A stretch of 64,000 bases of DNA from contig NZ_KE340380.1 in NCBI RefSeq assembly GCF_000413935.1, positions 186,001 to 250,000 on the forward strand. Direction: 5' to 3'. How positions within the stretch are numbered: the stretch's first letter is position 1; the number at the start of each line of letters is the position of its first letter. The notes under the pieces are model-generated. The model was given only the letters and a program-made list of their open reading frames with translations, made no database searches and was not told the origin of the DNA. This document shows, one piece after another, positions 54,518 through 62,013 of the stretch. The DNA is from Acinetobacter colistiniresistens (GTDB lineage: Bacteria; Pseudomonadota; Gammaproteobacteria; Pseudomonadales; Moraxellaceae). The position numbers were made by a program, and so were the translations under genes.

Positions 54518-54889
54518 ATGAAGGAAAGCATGAAAAACGAAGTATTGGTCAATGCTGAAGCGTTTACGATTGCAACTCAAATGTATGTCCGTTTAAGACG
54601 TGTATGTGGTCGTGTGATTGATGTGATGTATTTGGTGAATAATAAAAGCTATGCCCAACATGTGCTTGAGCTTGCCTTGGCGACCGAAGATCCAGAATTG
54701 GAGCGCTTTGTGATTCGTTTAAGCCCACTGGTCGATTTATATCCAGAAGCAACTTTACTGGTTGACGAAGCAAAAACCGAGGTGAAAAAGCAATCTGTCG
54801 AAGTTTTAGAAAACTATCCAGTGGAAGTGACCGAGGAGGAAATTTATCAGGCACAGGTGCATCATCACTATATTGGTGCATTAAGATAG
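54518..54889 (+). CDS. Conserved hypothetical protein
   Basis: 123 aa from ATG 54518 (GAGG 5 nt upstream); ATG 54530 also has a plausible AAGGA site. A soluble, mostly helical acidic protein with no signal peptide or motif recognised. The N-terminal half (YVRLRRVCGRVIDVMYLVNNKSYAQHVLELA) is amphipathic. Monocistronic, between rlmKL and pyrB. Function unknown. Confidence 0.8.
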   Translation: MKESMKNEVLVNAEAFTIATQMYVRLRRVCGRVIDVMYLVNNKSYAQHVLELALATEDPELERFVIRLSPLVDLYPEATLLVDEAKTEVKKQSVEVLENYPVEVTEEEIYQAQVHHHYIGALR

Positions 54890-55103
54890 ATTATAAGTCA
54901 TTAAAAAATAGAAAATAAGCAAGGGGTGTAGCTCGGATGCTTACATCCTTAATTTGTTCTGTTTCGCTAGAGAGTCGCAGCGCAATTTTCAGAAGTAATG
55001 CTAATCTCTTGCATACCAATCAAAAAATAAGACGATGAAAAAAATCTAAAAGATTTTTACTTAAGTGCTGAAAAGTTCAACTGCGAATGAAATCCAAAGT
55101 CTG

Positions 55104-55109
55104 TATAAT
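55104..55109 (+). promoter_or_regulatory. Probable -10 element of pyrB promoter
   Basis: A perfect TATAAT 30 bp before the pyrB start, with no strong -35. The short leader has no clear attenuator hairpin. Confidence 0.45.
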
Positions 55110-55138
55110 GCGTTAACTTAACGTGTTAGGAATCTCTT

Positions 55139-56155
55139 ATGCACTTGGCGGCATTGCATACTTTGAGTCAGATCCAGCTCAATCAACAAGGAAATCTCAA
55201 GCACTTTTTAACCATTGAAGGTCTTTCCAAAGAAACCTTAACCAAGATTCTAGATACAGCGCAAAGCTTCTTAGATGAAAATAATAATTTGATCAATCGT
55301 CCGTTGCTTGAAGGGCTGACGGTGATGAATCTATTCTTTGAAAATTCTACTCGTACCCGTACTACTTTTGAGGCTGCAGCAAAACGTTTGTCTGCCAATG
55401 TCTTAAATATTGATATCGCGCGCTCAAGTACCTCTAAAGGTGAAACCTTACGCGATACATTGTGGAATCTGGAAGCCATGGCGGCGGATATTTTTGTGGT
55501 GCGTCACTCATCCTCTGGGGCAGCACATTTTATTGCCAAAGATGTGTGTCCAAAAGTTGCAATTATCAATGCTGGTGATGGTCGCCACGCGCATCCAACC
55601 CAAGCAATGCTGGATATGTTAACCATCCGCCGTGAAACCAAAAAACCATTTGAAGCGTTAAGTGTTGCCATCATCGGCGATATTAAACATTCACGTGTGG
55701 CTCGTTCTAATGTCGCTGCGTTGCAGACATTGGGCTGTAAAGATATTCGTGTGATTGCGCCGAATACCTTATTGCCAGTGAGCTTTGATGAATATGGTGA
55801 ACATGTACGTCTGTTTAATAAAATGGATGAAGGTGTTAAAGGTTGTGATGTGATTATTGCCTTGCGTATCCAAAATGAACGTATTGACTCACCAGCGCTT
55901 GCTTCACAAGCTGAATTCTACAAAATGTATGGTTTGAACAAAGAGCGTCTGGCATTGGCCAAGCCTGATTGTATTGTGATGCATCCAGGTCCGATGAACC
56001 GTGGTGTCGAGATTGATTCGAGTGTTGCCGATGGCGATCAGTCCGTGATTTTGAAACAAGTCACCAATGGTATTGCTGTTCGTATGGCGGTACTGGCACT
56101 TGCAATGCAAGGGCAGTTACAAGAACAAGGTTTAATTGAAGCGATTGCACTGTAA
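55139..56155 (+). CDS. pyrB: Aspartate carbamoyltransferase catalytic subunit
   Basis: 338 aa. It condenses carbamoyl phosphate and L-aspartate, the first committed pyrimidine step. The carbamoyl-phosphate motif STRTRTTFE lies near residue 64 and [11 protein letters not shown] near 160; the Asp-binding domain contains LRIQNERID and [12 protein letters not shown]. The N-terminal extension of about 15-20 residues fits the class A (Pseudomonas-type) enzymes that assemble with an inactive dihydroorotase. AGGA is 7 nt before the ATG. The dihydroorotase-like gene follows in 12 bp. Confidence 0.97.
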   Translation: MHLAALHTLSQIQLNQQGNLKHFLTIEGLSKETLTKILDTAQSFLDENNNLINRPLLEGLTVMNLFFENSTRTRTTFEAAAKRLSANVLNIDIARSSTSKGETLRDTLWNLEAMAADIFVVRHSSSGAAHFIAKDVCPKVAIINAGDGRHAHPTQAMLDMLTIRRETKKPFEALSVAIIGDIKHSRVARSNVAALQTLGCKDIRVIAPNTLLPVSFDEYGEHVRLFNKMDEGVKGCDVIIALRIQNERIDSPALASQAEFYKMYGLNKERLALAKPDCIVMHPGPMNRGVEIDSSVADGDQSVILKQVTNGIAVRMAVLALAMQGQLQEQGLIEAIAL

Positions 56156-56167
56156 GGGATAGATCAC

Positions 56168-57400
56168 ATGAGTATTGTAAAAATTGAAAATGTCCGTGTG
56201 CTCGATCCAATTCAAAACACCGATCAAGTTAAAACGGTTTATATCGAAAATGGCAAGCTGATTGATGCTGTAAGCCAGTTTGATGAAAGCATTGACGGTC
56301 AAGGCAAATGGTTAATGCCAACCATGGTTGATCTGTGTGCGCGTTTGCGTGAACCGGGGCAGCAACAACATGGAACTTTAAAGTCTGAAGGTAAAGCGGC
56401 GCGTGCCAATGGTATTCTGCATGTCATCACTCCACCAGATTCGAAGCCAATCGTGCAGGATAATGGCGCTTTGATTCATGGTTTGATTGAAAAAGCATAT
56501 TTGGATGGCGGCATTTATCTACATATTATTGGTGCACAAACCCAAGGTTTGAATGGTAAACAACCTGCCAATATGGCGGGATTAAAGAAGGGGGGATGTA
56601 CTGCGGTTTCAAATGCCAATGCTGCATTTGAAAATGATGACGTGGTCATTCGTACCCTTGAATATGCTGCAGGCTTGGGCTTGACCGTGGTGTTCTATGC
56701 CGAAGAACCGCAGATTGCCAAAGATGGTTGTGCCCATGAAGGTTTTATTGCGTCTCGTCAAGGTTTACCGATGATTCCAGCGATTGCTGAAACGGTCGCG
56801 ATTGCAAAATACTTGATCATGATAGAAGCAACAGGGGTAAAAGCACACTTTGGACTCTTGTCTTGTGGCGCTTCGGTTGAATTGATTCGTGCAGCAAAAG
56901 CCAAAGGTTTACCTGTAACGGCAGATGTTGCCATGCATCAGCTACACTTAACTGAACATCTGACCGATGGTTTTAATTCACTTGCGCATGTGCGTCCACC
57001 ATTACGTTCTGAGCAAGACAAGGCCTTGTTACGCCAGGGCGTTAAAGAGGGGGTGATTGATGCAATCTGTACGCACCATGAACCGTTAAGCAGCTCTGCA
57101 AAAATGGCACCATTTGCTGAAACACAGCCAGGTATTAGCGCTTTTGATACCTATGTGGGCTTGGGGATACAGTTGATTCAGGAAGGTGTTTTTGAGCCAC
57201 TGGAGTGGGTTGCAAAAGTGACTTCAACGCCTGCTCAAGTTGCAAATATGACTGAGCGCTGGCAGCAAGAAGCAGGCTGGGTTTTGGTTGATCCTGAACT
57301 ACAGTGGGCTGTTTCTAAAGAAACAATCGTTTCTCAAGGGAAAAACACCCCACTACTTGGACAGCAGTTGACCGGTAAAGTGCTGCATACATTTGCCTGA
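56168..57400 (+). CDS. pyrC': Dihydroorotase-like protein PyrC' (probably non-catalytic)
   Basis: 410 aa, class I dihydroorotase fold. The metal motif DxHxHxR is replaced by D55-L-C57-A-R59-L-R61 in MVDLCARLREPG, so both zinc-binding histidines are lost. In Pseudomonas the equivalent PyrC' has no activity and serves as structural partner of PyrB in a dodecamer. Later segments (DVAMHQLHLTEH, AICTHHEPLS) keep family likeness. The 12-bp gap to pyrB supports a shared complex. A catalytic dihydroorotase must be elsewhere. Confidence 0.92.
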   Translation: MSIVKIENVRVLDPIQNTDQVKTVYIENGKLIDAVSQFDESIDGQGKWLMPTMVDLCARLREPGQQQHGTLKSEGKAARANGILHVITPPDSKPIVQDNGALIHGLIEKAYLDGGIYLHIIGAQTQGLNGKQPANMAGLKKGGCTAVSNANAAFENDDVVIRTLEYAAGLGLTVVFYAEEPQIAKDGCAHEGFIASRQGLPMIPAIAETVAIAKYLIMIEATGVKAHFGLLSCGASVELIRAAKAKGLPVTADVAMHQLHLTEHLTDGFNSLAHVRPPLRSEQDKALLRQGVKEGVIDAICTHHEPLSSSAKMAPFAETQPGISAFDTYVGLGIQLIQEGVFEPLEWVAKVTSTPAQVANMTERWQQEAGWVLVDPELQWAVSKETIVSQGKNTPLLGQQLTGKVLHTFA

Positions 57401-57415
57401 AATGAACTAAAAAAC

Positions 57416-57450
57416 AGCGGAATAAGGCGATAAGGCCTTATTCCGCTTTG
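57416..57450 (+). terminator. Rho-independent terminator of pyrBC'
   Basis: A 13-bp stem AGCGGAATAAGGC (57416-57428) with 57435-57447, 6-nt loop and a short T-run. Confidence 0.85.
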
Positions 57451-58258
57451 TAAAATGTGAAGTAGATATTGTATTTAAATTTTACAAAACTGATAAAGAT
57501 TAAAAAAATAGATTAAAGTAAAAAAATAAATTGAGATATACCTTACATAAAATTATAAAAATGAGAATTACATTATTTAAAACTTAAATAATTGGAGCTT
57601 AACAATATGTCTATGAATCCAATGGAGTTACTTAAGCAAAAAGTATCGTCTATGATTGTGAATGATCAAACCTGTTTGGTTAATGAGAAAAATGATGTCT
57701 TATCAAGATTTTATCCAATTTTTTTATCTATTTTTCTAGATAAGCCTGAATTGATTGATCAGCTAAAAGAGAAACTGACCCCTTCAGTTTTTGATTTGCT
57801 GGAAGAAAATGCACGGGTAAAAAATGCATTGCTGATAAGATTGGCTGCAGGCAAAGTTGCAGTTACAGAAGTGGAAATCACATTAAATCGAGCCATTCCT
57901 AAAAGTTTAGCGGTACTTTCAAACGAAGTGGGGAATGAGGCAATCAGTATTCTGCATTATCTTCGAGAACATAAAGAATCAATCTTTGCCTTACTGCCCA
58001 ATTGGTCTGATGAAGTGCTTGCATTATTGGATGAGGTGGAGATAAAAGAACCTTTATTAGAAACAATGCATGAACCAGTTGAGCTGCCTCCTGAAAAGAA
58101 ATCGTATCGTTTATTTCCTTTTCTTACTTTGATTTTTGCCAGTTTCTCTTTGCTGTTTCTCTACCATTTAACTAAGTAATGGACAACCTATCCAAGATAT
58201 AAGTAGCGCAGTTCAATATGAATCTGGGCAAGGTGCTAAAGCGCTGTCTTTGATCAGT
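57447..58258 (+). repeat. Upstream copy of a ~0.8-kb tandem duplication
   Basis: The leader beginning TTTGTAAAATGTGAAG at 57447 recurs, diverged, at 58259 (TTTGTAAAGTGTGATG). The reading frames after them, starting at 57607 and 58415, encode alignable N-termini. Offsets are 812 and 808 bp, so leader and gene were duplicated together. Confidence 0.7.
57607..58179 (+). CDS. Unknown protein, short paralogue of the downstream OmpA-domain protein
   Basis: 190 aa from ATG 57607 (GGAG 9 nt upstream). It aligns over about 140 residues with the N-terminus of the next gene: both begin MSxNPMELLKQ, then VSSMIV/VTSVLV, FYPIFLS and AIPKSLxxLxNExGN. It ends with a C-terminal hydrophobic helix (FPFLTLIFASFSLLFLYHL), so it may be anchored in the inner membrane with the soluble part in the cytoplasm. 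It lacks the OmpA domain. Function unknown. Confidence 0.8.
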   Translation: MSMNPMELLKQKVSSMIVNDQTCLVNEKNDVLSRFYPIFLSIFLDKPELIDQLKEKLTPSVFDLLEENARVKNALLIRLAAGKVAVTEVEITLNRAIPKSLAVLSNEVGNEAISILHYLREHKESIFALLPNWSDEVLALLDEVEIKEPLLETMHEPVELPPEKKSYRLFPFLTLIFASFSLLFLYHLTK

Positions 58259-58414
58259 TTTGTAAAGTGTGATGTAAGTATTGTATTTAAATTATTTAAA
58301 AACGAGTAAAAACTAAACAAATGATTAAAATAAAAAAACATCAGCTTGCTTGTACTTCGCATTTTTCTTAAGCGATCTGAATATTATAAATTTAACTGAT
58401 TGGAGTGAATAACA

Positions 58415-59833
58415 ATGTCAATAAACCCAATGGAATTGTTAAAGCAACAAGTAACATCTGTACTTGTAAGTAGCCAAGATAGTCTGGCTAATGAAAAAAG
58501 TAACCTGTTATCCAAATTTTATCCGATTTTTCTTTCGGTCTTGACTGCCAAGCCAGAACTGATTCAGAAACTCAAGGAATCGATTTCACCTTCTTTATTC
58601 GATTTGTTTGGCCATAATGATCAAGTCAAAAATGCACTTTTATCAAATTTGACAGACGGTCAACTGTCTACTGCTGAAGCAGAACAAACATTAAACCAAG
58701 CGATTCCGAAAAGCCTTGTTGCTTTGACCAATGAGGCTGGCAATGACTCTCAGAGTATTGTCAATTATTTAAAACAGCATGCTGATTCCATTCGTTCACT
58801 TTTACCTGCATGGGCATTGGGTTTACTTGCGCCATTAGGACTGGTCTCCAGCGCATCTGCCTCTGTTTCAAATTTTGCCAATAATGCAACTGAAACAGCA
58901 ACCAAATCACGCGCTTGGCTGCCGATTGTGGCGCTGATTATTTTAGCGCTACTGGTCGCATGGCTATGGAAATCTTGTCAGCACCAACAAATGGCTGTAC
59001 CTGTAAATAATGAAGATACTGCAGCTTCACAGGTGACTGCTACAGATGCTGCTCCAGCCAGCTTGAGTTTAAGTACCGATGCAAATGCTAAAGTTGTGCA
59101 GTGTCAGGTGGGAGTGGGTGATCAAGGCTTCTTGAGCAGTATTCAGGCTAAAGTAAAAGAGATTTTTTCGGGTAGTCAGGACTGTACTGTCGATACGGCA
59201 ACTACCCATGCGGCGACATTTACCGATCAGGCAGGACTGGCTGGCGTACTAGGCCTACTTAAAGGTGTTCCAAATGTTTCTTTGGATTGGGTGGGAGATA
59301 AAATTACTTTAAAAGGCGCAGATACCAACAAACTGAATGAGTTACTGGGCAAGATCAAAGCACTTGTACCGAATACAGAGGTCGTGGTTGATGCACCTGT
59401 AAATGCAGATGATTCTGTCAGCAACAGCTTGAATGCCGCTCATGATGCATTGGCAAGTATTGATGCAAATCAGGTGGATATTAATGCAGTGATTAAAGCC
59501 CTTAATCTGCAAATCATTAATTTCTCGACAGGGTCAAATAAGATTCCTGATGAAAATAAAGCGATTTTAGACAAAGCAGCAGCCTTAATGAAAAACCTCA
59601 AGGATGCTAAATTGACAGTTGCTGGTTATACCGACTCTACTGGGAACGCGGATAGCAATAAGGCATTATCTCAAAAACGTGCACAAGCTGTGGTGGACTA
59701 TTTGGTTGGCCAAGGTGTTGCTGCAACTCAACTGACAGCTGTGGGACATGGTGCAGATAATCCTGTTGCAGATAATGCGACAGAAGAAGGGCGTTTTAAA
59801 AATCGCCGTATCGAGTTCTCAATTACCCCGTAA
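58415..59833 (+). CDS. OmpA-family protein with N-terminal cytoplasmic-type domain
   Basis: 472 aa. The N-terminal region (1-145) is shared with the preceding gene. A membrane helix (about 169-187, LPIVALIILALLVAWLW) follows, then a linker, a BON-like segment (about 225-325), and a C-terminal OmpA/MotB peptidoglycan-binding domain (about 365-470) with NFSTGSNKIP, AGYTDSTGNADSNKALSQKRA and RFKNRRIEF. The layout resembles inner-membrane-anchored, cell-wall-binding proteins. GGAG lies before the ATG. A terminator follows the stop. Confidence 0.88.
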   Translation: MSINPMELLKQQVTSVLVSSQDSLANEKSNLLSKFYPIFLSVLTAKPELIQKLKESISPSLFDLFGHNDQVKNALLSNLTDGQLSTAEAEQTLNQAIPKSLVALTNEAGNDSQSIVNYLKQHADSIRSLLPAWALGLLAPLGLVSSASASVSNFANNATETATKSRAWLPIVALIILALLVAWLWKSCQHQQMAVPVNNEDTAASQVTATDAAPASLSLSTDANAKVVQCQVGVGDQGFLSSIQAKVKEIFSGSQDCTVDTATTHAATFTDQAGLAGVLGLLKGVPNVSLDWVGDKITLKGADTNKLNELLGKIKALVPNTEVVVDAPVNADDSVSNSLNAAHDALASIDANQVDINAVIKALNLQIINFSTGSNKIPDENKAILDKAAALMKNLKDAKLTVAGYTDSTGNADSNKALSQKRAQAVVDYLVGQGVAATQLTAVGHGADNPVADNATEEGRFKNRRIEFSITP

Positions 59834-59853
59834 CGGATATTGTTTGATGATTT

Positions 59854-59886
59854 AAAGGAGTTATTATTGTAATAACTCCTTTTATT
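59854..59886 (+). terminator. Rho-independent terminator of the OmpA-family gene
   Basis: A 13-bp stem AAAGGAGTTATTA (59854-59866) with 59870-59882, 3-nt loop, then TTATTTT. Confidence 0.88.
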
Positions 59887-60014
59887 TTGGCTATTTATTC
59901 GATGTTTTAATCTGAATATGCACTGATTTAAATAAAATTAAAGAAAAGACTCGAAAGTCTAGATTTAAATTGAGTAAAATACGCCCGAAAAAAACAAGAT
60001 TACAGGGCATTCAT

Positions 60015-61070
60015 ATGAATAAGTTTTTTATATTCACAACATTAACAGCAGCAGTTTTATTAGCAGGTTGTGATAAGTTCAAACCAAAAGATAAAGTGGA
60101 AAATACTGATGCTGCTGCCGTTGCTGAGTGGAGCTGTACCAATCAGGATAATCTGAATAATATTCAGGCTGCATTAAAGAAAGCCTATTTAAAGCAAATT
60201 GAACGTAGCTTACGTGAAAGTGAATATCAGGCCGATTATGATGTTCTAGATAAAATCAATAAAGGTCTGAAATTCGAAATTAAAAATGTCCGTACTTTAG
60301 ATGCGACTGAAACCCAATCCGCTTCAAAAACACTGTTGAGCTGTGATAGCCAATTAATTATTTCTTTCCCGAAAGGGCTGCAAAAGCGTGCAGAAAACGC
60401 CTATCTTGAATCGCAAAAGTATCAAGGCGATGGTGAGGGTGACGCACGTGCAACGACTTATACTTTAGGTGATTACTTCTCTGACAGTGAATACCCATTG
60501 ACTCTGGAAGATGATCAGTTACGTGGTGAGTTTACTTATAATCTGACCAAGACAGATAAAGATGGTTTAGTTGTCGATATTCCAGATCAAAACGCCGTGA
60601 TTGATGGGGTGGTGTTTATGGCAACCAAGGCTGTACAGTATGTTGCTTACCTAAAAGAAAATCGCCTGATTGAACAAGATAGTGAAAAGGCTCAACAAGA
60701 ATATAATGCACAATCTTCGGCGCAAATGGACTTGGCACAAAAAGCGATGGACATCCGTAAGAAAGAACTGGATGCGGAAAAATCAAAACAGGTTGAGCGT
60801 TTAAATCAGACTTGGGATAAGTTCACGCCTGAACAGAAGACACAATTGCAGCAAGATCAATCAGACTGGTTTGAGAAGCGTGATGTGGATTGTAAGGTGC
60901 TGTCACAGAAAAGTGTCTATGATATCCCTGAGAAAGACCGTGAAACATATCAGAAGCAATCAGGTTACTGGAATGAGGCAATGCGTCAACAAGACCAAGC
61001 CATGCAATATACCAAATGCTTTACGCAGCGTACCATTGAGCGCATTGTTTATCTCAATAATGTCAATTAA
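60015..61070 (+). CDS. Lipoprotein with LprI-like (DUF1311) C-terminal region
   Basis: 351 aa from ATG 60015. Lipoprotein signal MNKFFIFTTLTAAVLLAGC, lipobox Cys at residue 19. A middle region without a recognised domain (about 35-225) precedes a charged helix (about 230-275) and a segment LNQTWDKFTPEQKTQLQQDQSDWFEKRDVDCKVL that resembles the lysozyme-inhibitor LprI/DUF1311 motif. It may protect against lysozyme or act at the envelope; this is inferred from the motif only. An upstream in-frame ATG (59970) would destroy the signal peptide. Confidence 0.85.
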   Translation: MNKFFIFTTLTAAVLLAGCDKFKPKDKVENTDAAAVAEWSCTNQDNLNNIQAALKKAYLKQIERSLRESEYQADYDVLDKINKGLKFEIKNVRTLDATETQSASKTLLSCDSQLIISFPKGLQKRAENAYLESQKYQGDGEGDARATTYTLGDYFSDSEYPLTLEDDQLRGEFTYNLTKTDKDGLVVDIPDQNAVIDGVVFMATKAVQYVAYLKENRLIEQDSEKAQQEYNAQSSAQMDLAQKAMDIRKKELDAEKSKQVERLNQTWDKFTPEQKTQLQQDQSDWFEKRDVDCKVLSQKSVYDIPEKDRETYQKQSGYWNEAMRQQDQAMQYTKCFTQRTIERIVYLNNVN

Positions 61071-61083
61071 TTGACCAACAAGT

Positions 61084-61112
61084 AAAAGGACGAATTGATT
61101 CGTCCTTTTTTT
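61084..61112 (+). terminator. Rho-independent terminator of the lipoprotein gene
   Basis: An 11-bp stem AAAAGGACGAA with TTCGTCCTTTT, TTGA loop, long T-run (61106-61112). Confidence 0.92.
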
Positions 61113-61152
61113 ATTGGCATGCTTGAGTTATCACGAAGGTAAAATAGAAATT

Positions 61153-61926
61153 ATGCGAATTACATTGATTGGTGCAGGGCGTGTGGCAACCCATTTAGCC
61201 AGAGTATTGCAGTTACAGCATCAGATCGTTCAAATCTTTAGTCGGGATTTACAGCGCGCGCAAGTGCTTGCCAATCAAGTCAATGCTCAAGCAATTAACG
61301 ATGTCAGGCAACTGAACTCACAAACAGATTTAGTGATGATTGCTGTGAGTGATCAGGCGATTTCCAGTGTGATAGATTCCATTACAGCATATTTGCCTGA
61401 TAATCTGATTGTGCATACTTCGGGCAGTACGGCTTTATCAATACTTTCACAAGCTCATGTGCGATCAGGCGTTTTTTATCCCTTACAGACTTTTAGTTTG
61501 GAAAGAGCGGTGAATTGGTCGGATACACCGTTATTTGTTGAAGCAGTGCAGCAGCAAGATTTAACCTTATTAACCGATTTAGCAAACAGTTTAAGCCAAC
61601 GTGTTTATCAATATAGCTCCAAGCAACGACTCACTTTGCATTTGGCAGCGGTGTTTGCTTGCAATTTTAGTAATTATTGTTATGACATGGCCAAGCAAGT
61701 GGTGGATGCCGAGCAGGTGGATTTTAGCCTATTATATCCCTTGATTCTGGAGACCGCAAACAAAGCCACAGCCAATGGTCCCAAGGATATGCAGACAGGG
61801 CCTGCGATGCGTGGGGATCAAAATATATTAAGTATGCATGGCCAGTTATTAACAGAATCGAATCGATCTGATCTACGGGATATATACCAACTGATGAGCG
61901 AATCTATTTTAAAACGGCATCATTAA
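61153..61926 (+). CDS. Rossmann-like and DUF2520 domain protein
   Basis: 257 aa from ATG 61153. The N-terminal dinucleotide-binding fold opens with MRITLIGAGRVATHLAR (GxGxxA) and continues to a strand with HTSGSTALSIL near 95. The helical C-terminal DUF2520 domain (about 125-250) includes LHLAAVFACNFSNYCYDMA and GPAMRGD. The family resembles ketopantoate reductase/6PGDH-like oxidoreductases; the substrate is unknown. Ribosome site weak. Confidence 0.88.
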   Translation: MRITLIGAGRVATHLARVLQLQHQIVQIFSRDLQRAQVLANQVNAQAINDVRQLNSQTDLVMIAVSDQAISSVIDSITAYLPDNLIVHTSGSTALSILSQAHVRSGVFYPLQTFSLERAVNWSDTPLFVEAVQQQDLTLLTDLANSLSQRVYQYSSKQRLTLHLAAVFACNFSNYCYDMAKQVVDAEQVDFSLLYPLILETANKATANGPKDMQTGPAMRGDQNILSMHGQLLTESNRSDLRDIYQLMSESILKRHH

Positions 61927-61944
61927 AAAGGTTTAACAATAAAT

Positions 61945-61976
61945 ATACAAAATAGACAAATCAGTCTGTTTTGTAT
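61945..61976 (+). terminator. Possible terminator hairpin before vgrG
   Basis: A 13-bp stem with one G-T pair (61945-61957 with 61964-61976), 6-nt loop, but no T-run after it. Confidence 0.5.
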
Positions 61977-62013
61977 ACCATGGTTAAAATTTGATTTAAT
62001 ATTTTATAAAAAA

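Noticed and set aside
54921..54948. tRNA-like start GGGGTGTAGCTC upstream of pyrB
   Set aside because: No anticodon arm, T arm or CCA region follows; only a small GGATG/CATCC hairpin is present.
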